Shown here: piece by piece, positions 1 to 7,202 of the stretch
How the letters are laid out: every line of letters starts with the position of its first letter
Position numbering within the stretch: the first letter of the stretch is position 1
Assembly (NCBI GenBank): GCA_934454215.1
Contig: CAKSGG010000151.1
Span: 1-7,453 of the forward strand
Direction: 5' to 3'
DNA length: 7,453 nt
Source of the DNA: an uncultured Clostridia bacterium
GTDB lineage: Bacteria > Bacillota > Clostridia > UBA1381
Position numbers and translations under genes: made by a program
Notes under the pieces: model-generated
Database searches by the model: none
The model's input: only the letters and a program-made list of their open reading frames with translations
What the model was told of the DNA's origin: nothing

Positions 1-542
1 TCCGCTGATTTTTCCGGCATATCCGCTTTCTGCGACTTCATATATGCTTCTTTGGTCTTAACCTGTGCGGTAGATTTGCTCTGCACCTTTGGAGCATTTT
101 CGGGTGCAGATGGTTTATGCTCCGCTTGTATGCTCTCTTTTGTTTTCGGAGCATTGTTCGGCTGCTTGGGTGTGTTCTGCACCTCTGAAACATTGTCATT
201 TTGAGGTGTATGCGGTGTATCTGCGTTTTGATTTTGCCGTGTTTTCACTTGCTGACGGTGTTGTTTTAACTTGTTTTCCGCAAAATGTTTACCTTTTTGG
301 TAAACGGTATCAACGGCGGAATAGTAGGTGTTTTCAACCTGCTCTGTTGCTTCAACCTCGGCTCTTTGCGGATCATTAGATTGCCTTGTTTCAAGCTGTT
401 TATCAACAGCATTTCTGACAAGAGTGTCTTTCGCTACGGTTTTAATATCCTTGACCGTTTCGGCAGGAGAACGGCTGACAGATTTCGGAGCGTTCTGCAC
501 CGACTTTGTTGTAGATTTCGGCTTTGTTTTTATGTCTCTCAA
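1..542 (-). CDS. N-terminal part of probable ICE conjugation-module cell-wall hydrolase (runs off left edge)
   Basis: An open frame starts at a TTG codon (542-540), 8 bases after a clear GGAGG (555-551), and stays open for 180 codons to the window edge. The protein begins MRDIKTKPKS and is hydrophilic, rich in K, Q, N, T and P, with a loosely repeated NAPK/VQNAPK motif (about residues 15-19, and twice more near 130-155). No signal peptide or membrane segment occurs in the visible part. An opening of the form 'REIKTK..' followed by a long low-complexity charged region is, from memory, typical of the large Firmicutes conjugative-element proteins that continue into a transmembrane helix and a peptidoglycan hydrolase (NlpC/P60, CHAP or M23) domain, the VirB1-like role in type IV secretion. 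The catalytic domain would lie outside the window, so the function is inferred. By hand count, GC in its first 120 bases is about 47%, much higher than in the defence genes. Its expression must pass, or start just before, the terminator abutting its ribosome binding site. Confidence 0.6.
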   Translation of the reverse strand, partial: MRDIKTKPKSTTKSVQNAPKSVSRSPAETVKDIKTVAKDTLVRNAVDKQLETRQSNDPQRAEVEATEQVENTYYSAVDTVYQKGKHFAENKLKQHRQQVKTRQNQNADTPHTPQNDNVSEVQNTPKQPNNAPKTKESIQAEHKPSAPENAPKVQSKSTAQVKTKEAYMKSQKADMPEKSA

Positions 543-560
543 ATTGATTACCTCCTTTTC

Positions 561-601
561 AAAAAAAATAGAACACTGAATCGGTAAAATCAGTGTTCTA
601 T
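561..601 (-). terminator. Rho-independent terminator after hamB, abutting the next gene's RBS
   Basis: On the minus strand a perfect 11-bp stem, TAGAACACTGA (600-590) paired with TCAGTGTTCTA (579-569), encloses a 10-base loop and runs straight into eight T residues (568-561). An extra A-T pair at 601/568 is possible. It lies 52 bases after the hamB stop and is the natural end of the defence operon. The following GGAGG (555-551) begins only 5 bases after the T tract, so no promoter fits between the two. The element could therefore also act as an attenuator for the downstream conjugation gene. Confidence 0.9.
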
Positions 602-607
602 AAATTA

Positions 608-634
608 TTTATAATATTTTAGGGACATTAACAA
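608..634 (-). promoter_or_regulatory. Weak candidate promoter upstream of the terminator
   Basis: In the 110-bp gap between hamB and the conjugation gene, TTGTTA (634-629) and TATAAA (613-608) are separated by 15 bp, shorter than the optimal 17. If used, transcription would start at or just before the terminator hairpin, giving a leader consisting almost wholly of that hairpin. The match is poor and the region very AT-rich, so a chance match is likely. It is listed because the downstream gene has no other visible promoter. Confidence 0.2.
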
Positions 635-652
635 GTTATTATTTTGCTACAA

Positions 653-3600
653 TTAATGTAGAACAAATCTTAATCTTTCTTCAAAGTATTCTGGGTACTC
701 CCTTAACATTTCTTTGATTCTTTCTTCATTGTTTTTTATTATAGCTATTATTTTTTCTGTACCAATATTATCATCACCAAGAATTGTTGCTATTTTAATT
801 GAAAGGTATCTATCATTGAAAATTTTTTCACATATAGAAATTGCGGTTTTTGTAGGAACTCCGTATTTGACTTTTTGCTGTAAAAGACATAGTAATGAAT
901 ATGGATTAATTTGTTCTTTATCATCTGAAATGCTGATCATATCACATATATTCCCGATGAAGAAATTTAACTCATATGATAAAACTTTACTACAGCACTC
1001 ATCAATTTCAAAAAAATCGCAACCAGTTTCTTTGTGTATTTCTTTTGGCATTTTACCCTCAATCCACAATTTGCATACAGCATCAAAACTATCTCCGACT
1101 TTTTTTATTACATGAGTTTCTTTGAAAAATGTTATTATCATGTCAAACAATTCTGACTCTGTATAACAAATTTCTGTTATACCTTGCTCAGCTATCCATT
1201 TTTCTATAACTAATAGTAAATCTATTCCGATCATAGACCGTGAAAAATTGTATACTTGTTTGGTGTTGAATCGTTTTATTTTTGTGGCAATCACATCAAA
1301 CAACTTTTCAAGAATTATTTTTTCTTCTTCTGAAGCTAAGGAGTATGCCAATGTATTCTTGCATATTTCATTCGCAATAATATGTCCATCATCTTTCTCA
1401 TTTTCTGCAAAAACCATACATAGGTAGTTTTCAATAGTTTCAATTATAGATTTTCTTAAAGATAGTTCATTTTCGAGGCTATCGAGTTTTTTTGAAGGAT
1501 ACTTATTTTTTATAAATTTGTGTAGAGAATTAGATAAGTTTTTAAAACAATCATCCTCATTATAATGTTCTATTATGTAATTTGCATATGCTCCACTTTT
1601 AATAGACAATTCATAATCAATAACCAATCTTTGTGCTAAAGCCAATATAGAGCTGCTACAAGGTTCAGATGTTTTTGCATCAAACATATTAATACATTCA
1701 TTCCATTTATAGTTGCCTCCGTGTCGTTTATCCAATCTTCTGTCATAAATATTAGTATCAGTTATAATTATACTCCCTTCAGTATAAATTCCGGAACGTG
1801 CAGTCCTCCCAATTAAATTTTGAAAATTACGTGTTTTCATTATAGAATGACTTTCACGCAAACTTGTAATGAATAAATATTTAATAGGTATATTGACGCC
1901 TTGTGCCAAAGTGGATGTACATACTACAAAGCGAATATGATCATGTTTCAAAGCATATTCAATAGCAATTTTAATTCCATTAGGAATGTTTGAAGAATGT
2001 GGAAATACCCCAAGTTTACTTACTACTGAATATAAAGAGTCTGTTCCATAATATAATGACATAAAATCACTCAATTGTTCAACCTGCTCTGCATTGCAAT
2101 ATCTAATTATTTTTGAAAGATCGTAATCCCTCATACTTAAGTCAATAATCCGTTTGAAAACTGTTTTTATATAACGCTGCTGACTCATATATATTGCTAC
2201 GCCTCCATTTTGGCATAGTTGAATTGCATTATAAATTGCAATATCATTTGAAGATGACATTTCAGGAAATAAACGCTCTTTTTTTTCTTTTTTTAACTTT
2301 TTCAACTGAATAATCGGTATTACTTTAGGTATGAAGTAATCAAATTCGTTTCTATTGTTAGTATAATAGAAAATATCATGCGATTTAGAAACAAACCCAA
2401 CCGACTTAGGAGTGGATACAATTTTCTCGTCACTAGCCAAAATACCATTTTCTTGAAATAGCCATTCTTTTATGTCTTTACAATTTGGTAAGACGGCAGA
2501 TAATAAAACTAGTTGTTGTGATTCATTGATACTCTGCCTTATATGTGTAATAAGAAGTTCATAATTTGCGCCCCTGCTACCATCGTCAAACATATGTGCT
2601 TCATCAAAAATTAAAAGATCTATATAATCTAAAAAATCTTGTTGATGGTGAACAATATATGCCAATTTTTCAGGTGTACAGATTATTATTTGCTGTTTTA
2701 TTGTTTCGTCAAACAAAATATTGAAATCATCTTGCAATGTGTCTGAAAATTGATTTATATATACATCCTTGCCAAATGCACGACTCATATCAAAAGTTAT
2801 TTCATTACATAACGCTCTCAATGGAGCCACAATGATTGCTATTGATGCTCTTGACGACAAGAAAGCAGCACGGATAATAAGTTCTATACTTTTTGTTTTC
2901 CCGACACCAGTAGGCAATTGAACTATTGCATTTTTTCCTTTTAATATTTCTTTTTCTCCTATAAGTTGCTGTGCAGGCCACAACATCTTAATAGACAATG
3001 ATTTTAACAAGTAATTACGCCAAATATCTGTGGCTATTTCAGAGTATTGTTCTAAAAGTACCCATGATGATTTATTTATTGCTTTTAAAACAATTGCATA
3101 TAAAACATCAATATAAAATATATTATCTGGAACGTTGTTAATATATATCTCATTTCTATATTGATTTAATATAGGCAATAGTCTACTTTGATCATATCCG
3201 TATTCAAAAAATTGTAAAATTACATTACATAATTTTGAATATAATGAGCTATTTTTCTCATATTCGAATTTGCATCCACATAATAAGTATTTTAATAAAA
3301 CAGTAATTAATCGCTGTGGACTTTCATTTCCAAAAGCATCAAGTTTTTTAATCCTTTGAGTAAGAACTTTTGAACTACCAAAATCATTCGATAAAAAATA
3401 TGATGACATACCGGATAGTAAGAAATCCTCGCTATATAATTCATTTTCATTTGAAGCAACCGCCGAATCATAATATTGCGCAACCAAAGTCAACAAAGGT
3501 TTAAGTTCTTTTATCTCATTTTGATTATTTTCTATCATACACTCTGAATATCTAGATAATATGTATGTAGTTGGATAAGATAATTCATATGAATTATACG

Positions 3601-3700
3601 GAAAATTAGGATAATATCTTTCATCAACCATATATTCAACAAGTTTTGCTTTTGCTTTTTGATATTTGAGCATTGTTTTTGATTTGTCAGCAAAGATCAT
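653..3700 (-). CDS. hamB: Hachiman defence helicase HamB (superfamily 2, Ski2/DEAD-like)
   Basis: This 1015-aa protein is a superfamily 2 DNA/RNA helicase. Visible motifs in order: a WPAQ Q-motif-like segment (241-244), Walker A LPTGVGKT (262-269), motif Ia APLRALCNE (292-300), CTPEKL (341-346), DEAH (366-369), motif III as SAV instead of the usual SAT (401-403), motif IV VAIYMSQ (501-507), motif V around TLAQGVNIP (597-605) and motif VI QNLIGRTARSG (627-637). About 240 residues precede the helicase core and about 375 follow it; neither flank shows a motif I recognise. It starts at ATG 3700, with GAGAGGTG (3714-3707) six bases upstream, and overlaps the hamA stop by 4 bp (ATGA), indicating translational coupling. 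A DUF1837 nuclease paired with a large helicase defines Hachiman; the related E. coli AbpA/AbpB pair has the same composition. In Hachiman the helicase is thought to sense aberrant DNA and hold, then release, the nuclease. A lysine-rich linker (about 467-476) separates motifs III and IV. GC is about 28% in one sampled 60-base line. Confidence 0.88.
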   Translation of the reverse strand: MIFADKSKTMLKYQKAKAKLVEYMVDERYYPNFPYNSYELSYPTTYILSRYSECMIENNQNEIKELKPLLTLVAQYYDSAVASNENELYSEDFLLSGMSSYFLSNDFGSSKVLTQRIKKLDAFGNESPQRLITVLLKYLLCGCKFEYEKNSSLYSKLCNVILQFFEYGYDQSRLLPILNQYRNEIYINNVPDNIFYIDVLYAIVLKAINKSSWVLLEQYSEIATDIWRNYLLKSLSIKMLWPAQQLIGEKEILKGKNAIVQLPTGVGKTKSIELIIRAAFLSSRASIAIIVAPLRALCNEITFDMSRAFGKDVYINQFSDTLQDDFNILFDETIKQQIIICTPEKLAYIVHHQQDFLDYIDLLIFDEAHMFDDGSRGANYELLITHIRQSINESQQLVLLSAVLPNCKDIKEWLFQENGILASDEKIVSTPKSVGFVSKSHDIFYYTNNRNEFDYFIPKVIPIIQLKKLKKEKKERLFPEMSSSNDIAIYNAIQLCQNGGVAIYMSQQRYIKTVFKRIIDLSMRDYDLSKIIRYCNAEQVEQLSDFMSLYYGTDSLYSVVSKLGVFPHSSNIPNGIKIAIEYALKHDHIRFVVCTSTLAQGVNIPIKYLFITSLRESHSIMKTRNFQNLIGRTARSGIYTEGSIIITDTNIYDRRLDKRHGGNYKWNECINMFDAKTSEPCSSSILALAQRLVIDYELSIKSGAYANYIIEHYNEDDCFKNLSNSLHKFIKNKYPSKKLDSLENELSLRKSIIETIENYLCMVFAENEKDDGHIIANEICKNTLAYSLASEEEKIILEKLFDVIATKIKRFNTKQVYNFSRSMIGIDLLLVIEKWIAEQGITEICYTESELFDMIITFFKETHVIKKVGDSFDAVCKLWIEGKMPKEIHKETGCDFFEIDECCSKVLSYELNFFIGNICDMISISDDKEQINPYSLLCLLQQKVKYGVPTKTAISICEKIFNDRYLSIKIATILGDDNIGTEKIIAIIKNNEERIKEMLREYPEYFEERLRFVLH

Positions 3701-4503
3701 CTAATACACCTCTCATATATCTGATGAGTTAACGTCATTAAATCTTTTCCGTGAATATAAAAGACTTTTTGATTGCTATTAATAATGAGCTTATCACCTT
3801 GAACATCTATCTCTATATTGCGTTCTACATTTTCTACACTGCTAATACCGGCGGCAACAAAAATTGTTTTATATTCATTTTCGGGTTTAATAAGAAAACG
3901 AGCCACTTCTTCGGAAGCAGAAAGATTTCCAATCATTATTAACTTTTTTCTATAATAATCAATAGTACGTGCAAGTCTAAAATCATCTTTATGAGAATCA
4001 TTAACCGCTTTGCTAATCACATTGTAATTTTTCGAAGTGAGTTCTGCTTTTACTTCTGCCGCAATTAGTTCATCTTTGACAGAAGGCACTTTATCTTTTC
4101 TTGAAAATCGATATGCAATTACATCCGTACCATGCTCAGAATTACATTTTCCAGAACGATTTCTTTGCTTGCATCGTGGAACAGAATAGTTAAATACAAA
4201 TTCCAATAAGTCTGCAATCAGTATCTCGGTTATATCGCTTGAACGTGCTGTTGATCCAAGAACATCATCCTTTTGAGGAATTATATATTCGTGTAAATAC
4301 TCTTCAACACTCATATTATTAAGGGAAGCGTCACTTAATATGTCGTCATCACTTTCGTAATGACGTCTAATATGCAAAGCCCAGTCATCTAATACATCTT
4401 CATTTAATTGATAATTAAGCTTATAGCAATTCAAGGGGGTTTTATTGTTTAATGTTATCCATTCGTCTTCAACAATCCAACTAAGATATCTAGGCTTTTG
4501 CAT
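3697..4503 (-). CDS. hamA: Hachiman effector nuclease HamA (DUF1837, PD-(D/E)XK)
   Basis: This 268-aa protein matches the DUF1837 pattern: a helix carrying an acidic residue, SDITEILIADLLE (89-101, E93), then GTDVIAYRF (125-133, D127), then a strand with AAEVKAEL (148-155, E150 and K152). Together these give the E...D...ExK arrangement of the PD-(D/E)XK nuclease fold. In characterised HamA the ExK pair is needed for defence, and the nuclease degrades DNA broadly once its helicase partner releases it. Here the pair looks intact, so the protein should be catalytically competent. A loop just before D127 carries C111, C120 and H124, which I cannot assign a role. The ATG start at 4503 has AGGAG (4518-4514) 10 bases upstream, and the gene begins 39 bp after the restriction endonuclease stop with no terminator between. 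The last bases overlap the hamB start by 4 bp. The DUF1837 assignment rests on motifs and on the helicase partner, not on a database search. Confidence 0.86.
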   Translation of the reverse strand: MQKPRYLSWIVEDEWITLNNKTPLNCYKLNYQLNEDVLDDWALHIRRHYESDDDILSDASLNNMSVEEYLHEYIIPQKDDVLGSTARSSDITEILIADLLEFVFNYSVPRCKQRNRSGKCNSEHGTDVIAYRFSRKDKVPSVKDELIAAEVKAELTSKNYNVISKAVNDSHKDDFRLARTIDYYRKKLIMIGNLSASEEVARFLIKPENEYKTIFVAAGISSVENVERNIEIDVQGDKLIINSNQKVFYIHGKDLMTLTHQIYERCIR

Positions 4504-4542
4504 TTATTATATTCTCCTTCTAAAGAATAGTGTTTTGGTTTC

Positions 4543-5460
4543 TTATCTTGGGCCCATAAATTTGTCGCCATTTAGATGTATCATATGTTCGGGCATATCT
4601 GCTATCCACACTTCTGTTTCCCACGCCAAGTCAGATGAAAATTTTTTGTATGTATTAAAGTCTAAAAATGCTGTTACAAATATTTTACCTGCCGTAACAT
4701 TTTTTGTCATTTCGTTAATCTCTAGTATCCTTTTGGGCTCCATCGGACCGACAGATGTAACTGATTCTATGAAAAATATCCAGTCCTTATCCTCACAATA
4801 TAGAACAACATCCGGCATTTTATCGTGAAGTGTTATTTCAAAACCAAGCTTTCTTAACTTCTCTTGATTTTTAACCATATCTTTCTGAATAGTATCTCCA
4901 ACATACAAACACTCCGAATTTTTGGCAAAACGAGGAGCAAACTCCTCAATAATTGCTTTTTGCAGTTGATTGTGTTTCCCTGCCGAAAATGTAAAATCTG
5001 CACCGTTAATTTTAACCGGCATTTTGGACAATTTCTTTTTTGAGGAATACATATCAATTAAACTGCTGTGTAAATGCGAAAATTCATTTATTGAATTGTT
5101 CCAATCAGGGGTTTTATATGTTTTTATAAGTTTAAGCATTTCCTCTGTAATTCTATAACGATAGTTTGGGCTGTTGGTCGCTTTTCCGTTATCTTCGATA
5201 AATGCAGCATTTCTAAAATGATGCATAGCCTGTTTTCTAAAAGTTTCTCTGCTGTTTTCAGCGTATGCAACCTTATAATTATCTTTTATAAAAGCAATTA
5301 CATCGTGTATTCTTATCCATTCATTTTTCGCATCAGTCCACTTTGTTCTTTCTTTTATTCCTGTCATAGCAAGCAGTGTATAACAGCATATTTCACTCTG
5401 CTGCCTTACCGGTACATTTAATGCCGACAAAATATTCTTTGCATCATCAATTTTACTCAT
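4543..5460 (-). CDS. Type II restriction endonuclease, BsuBI/PstI family
   Basis: The C-terminal half follows the BsuBI/PstI family closely: LYVGDT, then HDKMPDVVLY (D217), then WIFFIESVTS (E232), VTAGKIFVTAF, LAWETEVWIA and the terminal HLNGDKFMGP. The first 115 or so residues look like the winged-helix N-terminal domain usual in this family. Characterised members (PstI, BsuBI) cut CTGCAG, so that is the expected but untested target. The frame also permits a GTG start at 5469, but that GTG is part of the ribosome binding site GAGGTG (5472-5467). The ATG at 5460 is the better start, giving 305 aa (MSKIDD...) and a 4-bp ATGA overlap with the methyltransferase stop. That coupling would tie endonuclease synthesis to prior methyltransferase translation. 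No truncation is seen. The nuclease acts on unmethylated DNA entering the cell. Confidence 0.92.
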   Translation of the reverse strand: MSKIDDAKNILSALNVPVRQQSEICCYTLLAMTGIKERTKWTDAKNEWIRIHDVIAFIKDNYKVAYAENSRETFRKQAMHHFRNAAFIEDNGKATNSPNYRYRITEEMLKLIKTYKTPDWNNSINEFSHLHSSLIDMYSSKKKLSKMPVKINGADFTFSAGKHNQLQKAIIEEFAPRFAKNSECLYVGDTIQKDMVKNQEKLRKLGFEITLHDKMPDVVLYCEDKDWIFFIESVTSVGPMEPKRILEINEMTKNVTAGKIFVTAFLDFNTYKKFSSDLAWETEVWIADMPEHMIHLNGDKFMGPR

Positions 5461-6935
5461 ATATAACACCTCAAAATCTGATTACACATATTTTCCGATA
5501 AATCTCTTTTGTTAATAAGCTCTTTTCCCATTTGTTCAATTATACTCATAGGTGGCATAGGCATTGAATTGACTTCAGTAGAATTTACTTGTGTAGATCC
5601 GTTTAATATTCTATAGTATTTATCATACAATGATGAATTGAATATTACATACAATCCATAAATAACGCACTCTGACAAAGCCTTTAGTCCCGTGATAAAG
5701 TTTATTTTGTTTTGCGTGCTGATAAAATCATATTTCGGATATTTTCTTGATAGATAAATTCCGCATTGTAGTCTGCGCTTTTCCTCTTTTGATGTAAAGC
5801 GTTTCACAAACAGATAATTTTCGTTTTTTTGCAGTAATCCATTTTTATCAGCAATAATGTATTCTCTTTCTCTACCGACAGGAAATAAAACCTTTCCATC
5901 TTTAATATGTTGTGAATAAAACAACGGCACGGTCTCATCGCTACTTTCATCACGCAGAATTTCCCTGTTTCGGAAATCAACCGTTAAACCTGTTTTCATC
6001 TTTAATCCGAGGGAAGGAAGCGTATCATTAAATTTATTTAATTTTTCAATGACTTCCATTTCCTCCTTGTCAGTAATAAGATATACATAATAATCTTTTG
6101 ATGAAACAATCTCATTATATGGTACGCAAATCTGCTCAATTTCAGAAAAATCGCTGTTTGATTTTGTTGTTGAAACAATTATATTTTGGGGCTTAACATT
6201 AGTTTTTATAACCTTAATAATAATAGTTTCCTGCAGCACTTTTTCTTGCTCAAAAACCTCATCACGGCTGGCAAATAAATGAATATATGCCAACACACCG
6301 TTTCTAAACAGAAATTGTCTGAAGCTTTTAAAATATGCTCCGGATGTCCAAGAACGTGGAATTATATAAACCATTTGTCCGTTATCTTTCAAATTGAACA
6401 AACTCATTGCAGCAAACAAAAAATATAAATTCGGTGCTCCATAGCAAACCTCCGGCATGGTTGTTGCTTCAGCTGCGCCTTTGGGTATTTTCATATACGG
6501 AGGATTTGCAATTACAATATCATATTTCATTGGATTAGGATTTGCACCAATCATTAAATTAAATTCCATTTCTTGACTTGTTATATAATTATCCGTTATA
6601 AGCACAAAATCAATAGTTATTTTAGAAACAGAAGAAGCATATTGAATATTTTCTTTCAGTAATTCTATAATATTGTCATCATTTTCATAGCAAACAAGAT
6701 GGATTTTATCAAAATTATAGTCTTGCAGTCTTTCTATCAAAGCAACACCGAGTATTCCTGACCCTGCTCCGGGATCCAATATATATATATTCTTTCTATC
6801 CGTTGGTATATCAAATAAACTCGCCATAAAAACAGCTGTTTCCTTGCTTGTGAAAAACTGTCCGTATTTTTTTCTCAATGCTTTTGGCATTGTATTAATA
6901 TATTCTGCTGTACGCTCACATATATAATTAAGCAT
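5457..6935 (-). CDS. N6-adenine DNA methyltransferase of the type II R-M system
   Basis: This 492-aa protein transfers a methyl group from S-adenosylmethionine to adenine N6, protecting host sites from the neighbouring endonuclease. Seen in order: motif X-like LRKKYGQFFT (20-29), SAM-binding motif I ILDPGAGSGILG (52-63), an acidic motif II region VCYEND (81-86), and catalytic motif IV IANPPYMK (142-149). The roughly 250-residue C-terminal part should hold the target-recognition domain. The order X-I-IV-TRD places it in the gamma-type class found with BsuBI/PstI enzymes, whose target adenine is in CTGCAG. It starts at ATG 6935, preceded by GAGGGA inside the end of the regulator gene, one base after that gene's stop. 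It ends in a 4-bp overlap with the endonuclease. All recognisable catalytic motifs are intact. A single CTGCAG lies within this gene (6231-6236). A solitary methylase is unlikely given the adjacent BsuBI/PstI-family nuclease. Confidence 0.93.
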   Translation of the reverse strand: MLNYICERTAEYINTMPKALRKKYGQFFTSKETAVFMASLFDIPTDRKNIYILDPGAGSGILGVALIERLQDYNFDKIHLVCYENDDNIIELLKENIQYASSVSKITIDFVLITDNYITSQEMEFNLMIGANPNPMKYDIVIANPPYMKIPKGAAEATTMPEVCYGAPNLYFLFAAMSLFNLKDNGQMVYIIPRSWTSGAYFKSFRQFLFRNGVLAYIHLFASRDEVFEQEKVLQETIIIKVIKTNVKPQNIIVSTTKSNSDFSEIEQICVPYNEIVSSKDYYVYLITDKEEMEVIEKLNKFNDTLPSLGLKMKTGLTVDFRNREILRDESSDETVPLFYSQHIKDGKVLFPVGREREYIIADKNGLLQKNENYLFVKRFTSKEEKRRLQCGIYLSRKYPKYDFISTQNKINFITGLKALSECVIYGLYVIFNSSLYDKYYRILNGSTQVNSTEVNSMPMPPMSIIEQMGKELINKRDLSENMCNQILRCYI

Positions 6936-6936
6936 T

Positions 6937-7137
6937 TCATTCCCTCACAAATTCAATAATATCTCCTATATTGCAATCTAAAATACTACAAATTTTATAT
7001 AGACTTTCAAGCGAAACAAACTCGTTTTTTCCAAGCTTCGCTAAAACATTAAAACTAATTCCCGACAGATTTTTGAGTTCCGTTTTACTTATATGCTTGT
7101 CTATCAATAACTTCCATAGCTTATCATAACTTACCAA
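6937..7137 (-). CDS. XRE/Cro-type HTH regulator, probable controller of the operon
   Basis: A 66-aa protein consisting almost entirely of one Cro/C1-type helix-turn-helix domain. The DNA-reading helices lie at about residues 17-36 (SKTELKNLSGISFNVLAKLG), and the segment ending LDCNIGDIIEFV (53-64) is typical of the small XRE proteins common in Firmicutes. It starts with TTG (7137-7135), six bases after GAGGTGA (7150-7144); no ATG start fits the same ribosome binding site. It is the first gene after the promoter and is followed after one base by the methyltransferase. This is the position of a control (C) protein in regulated R-M systems, where such proteins bind near their own promoter and time methylase and nuclease expression. 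Whether it represses, activates or both cannot be told from sequence. It may control the Hachiman genes too, since no other clear promoter is visible. Confidence 0.88.
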   Translation of the reverse strand: MVSYDKLWKLLIDKHISKTELKNLSGISFNVLAKLGKNEFVSLESLYKICSILDCNIGDIIEFVRE

Positions 7138-7173
7138 CGAAAATCACCTCATATATTTTTTGTATTAATATAT

Positions 7174-7202
7174 ATTATACACCAAAGACCACAAAAAGTC
7201 AA
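7174..7202 (-). promoter_or_regulatory. Sigma-A promoter of the defence operon
   Basis: On the minus strand TTGACT (7202-7197) is followed after exactly 17 bp by a perfect TATAAT (7179-7174). Transcription should begin near 7167, giving a leader of about 30 bases before the TTG start of the regulator. It is the only near-consensus promoter I find for the five-gene operon, and it sits 41 bp after the terminator hairpin of the preceding GGDEF gene. Confidence 0.88.

Larger units (their letters stand above)
561..7167 (-). other. Five-gene defence operon: regulator, methyltransferase, endonuclease, HamA, HamB
   Basis: One transcription unit is inferred from the promoter at 7174-7202 and the terminator at 561-601. 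Gene junctions are a 1-bp gap, a 4-bp ATGA overlap, a 39-bp gap and a 4-bp ATGA overlap, with no hairpin-plus-T-tract terminator or near-consensus promoter in the 39-bp gap. The tight coupling inside each pair and looser join between them suggest two modules, R-M and Hachiman, placed in tandem. A weak promoter inside the endonuclease gene serving hamAB cannot be excluded by eye. Confidence 0.75.

Noticed and set aside
89..587. Three overlapping plus-strand frames opposite the conjugation gene
   Set aside because: The minus-strand frame has a strong GGAGG, a matching start and an ICE-like N-terminus; the plus-strand frames are Cys/Phe/Leu-rich shadows.
599..613. 15-bp AT-only palindrome TATAAATTATTTATA next to the terminator
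   Set aside because: All-AT palindromes are frequent in such low-GC DNA, and it overlaps the base of the terminator hairpin; no independent role can be supported.
647..661. Small inverted repeat CTACA-N5-TGTAG over the hamB stop codon
   Set aside because: A 5-bp stem without a T tract is too weak to call a terminator; the strong one at 561-601 is 50 bases further on.
714..1115. Plus-strand open frame of 133 codons opposite hamB
   Set aside because: It is antisense to a well-supported helicase gene, its hydrophobic composition is what reading AT-rich helical coding sequence backwards gives, and no convincing ribosome binding site or homology is visible.
4506..4511. TATAAT on the minus strand just before hamA
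   Set aside because: It lies between the ribosome binding site and the start codon, and no -35-like element is found 16-18 bp upstream, so it cannot serve as a normal promoter for hamA.
4445..4828. Plus-strand open frame of 127 codons across the nuclease-hamA junction
   Set aside because: It covers parts of two solid minus-strand genes in antisense and has no recognisable motif.
4543..6935. Reading the methylase and its neighbour as type I, type III or BREX components
   Set aside because: There is no specificity (S) subunit, no Res-type subunit next to the methylase and no PglZ or BrxC-like gene; the nuclease is a clear BsuBI/PstI type and the helicase pairs with DUF1837.
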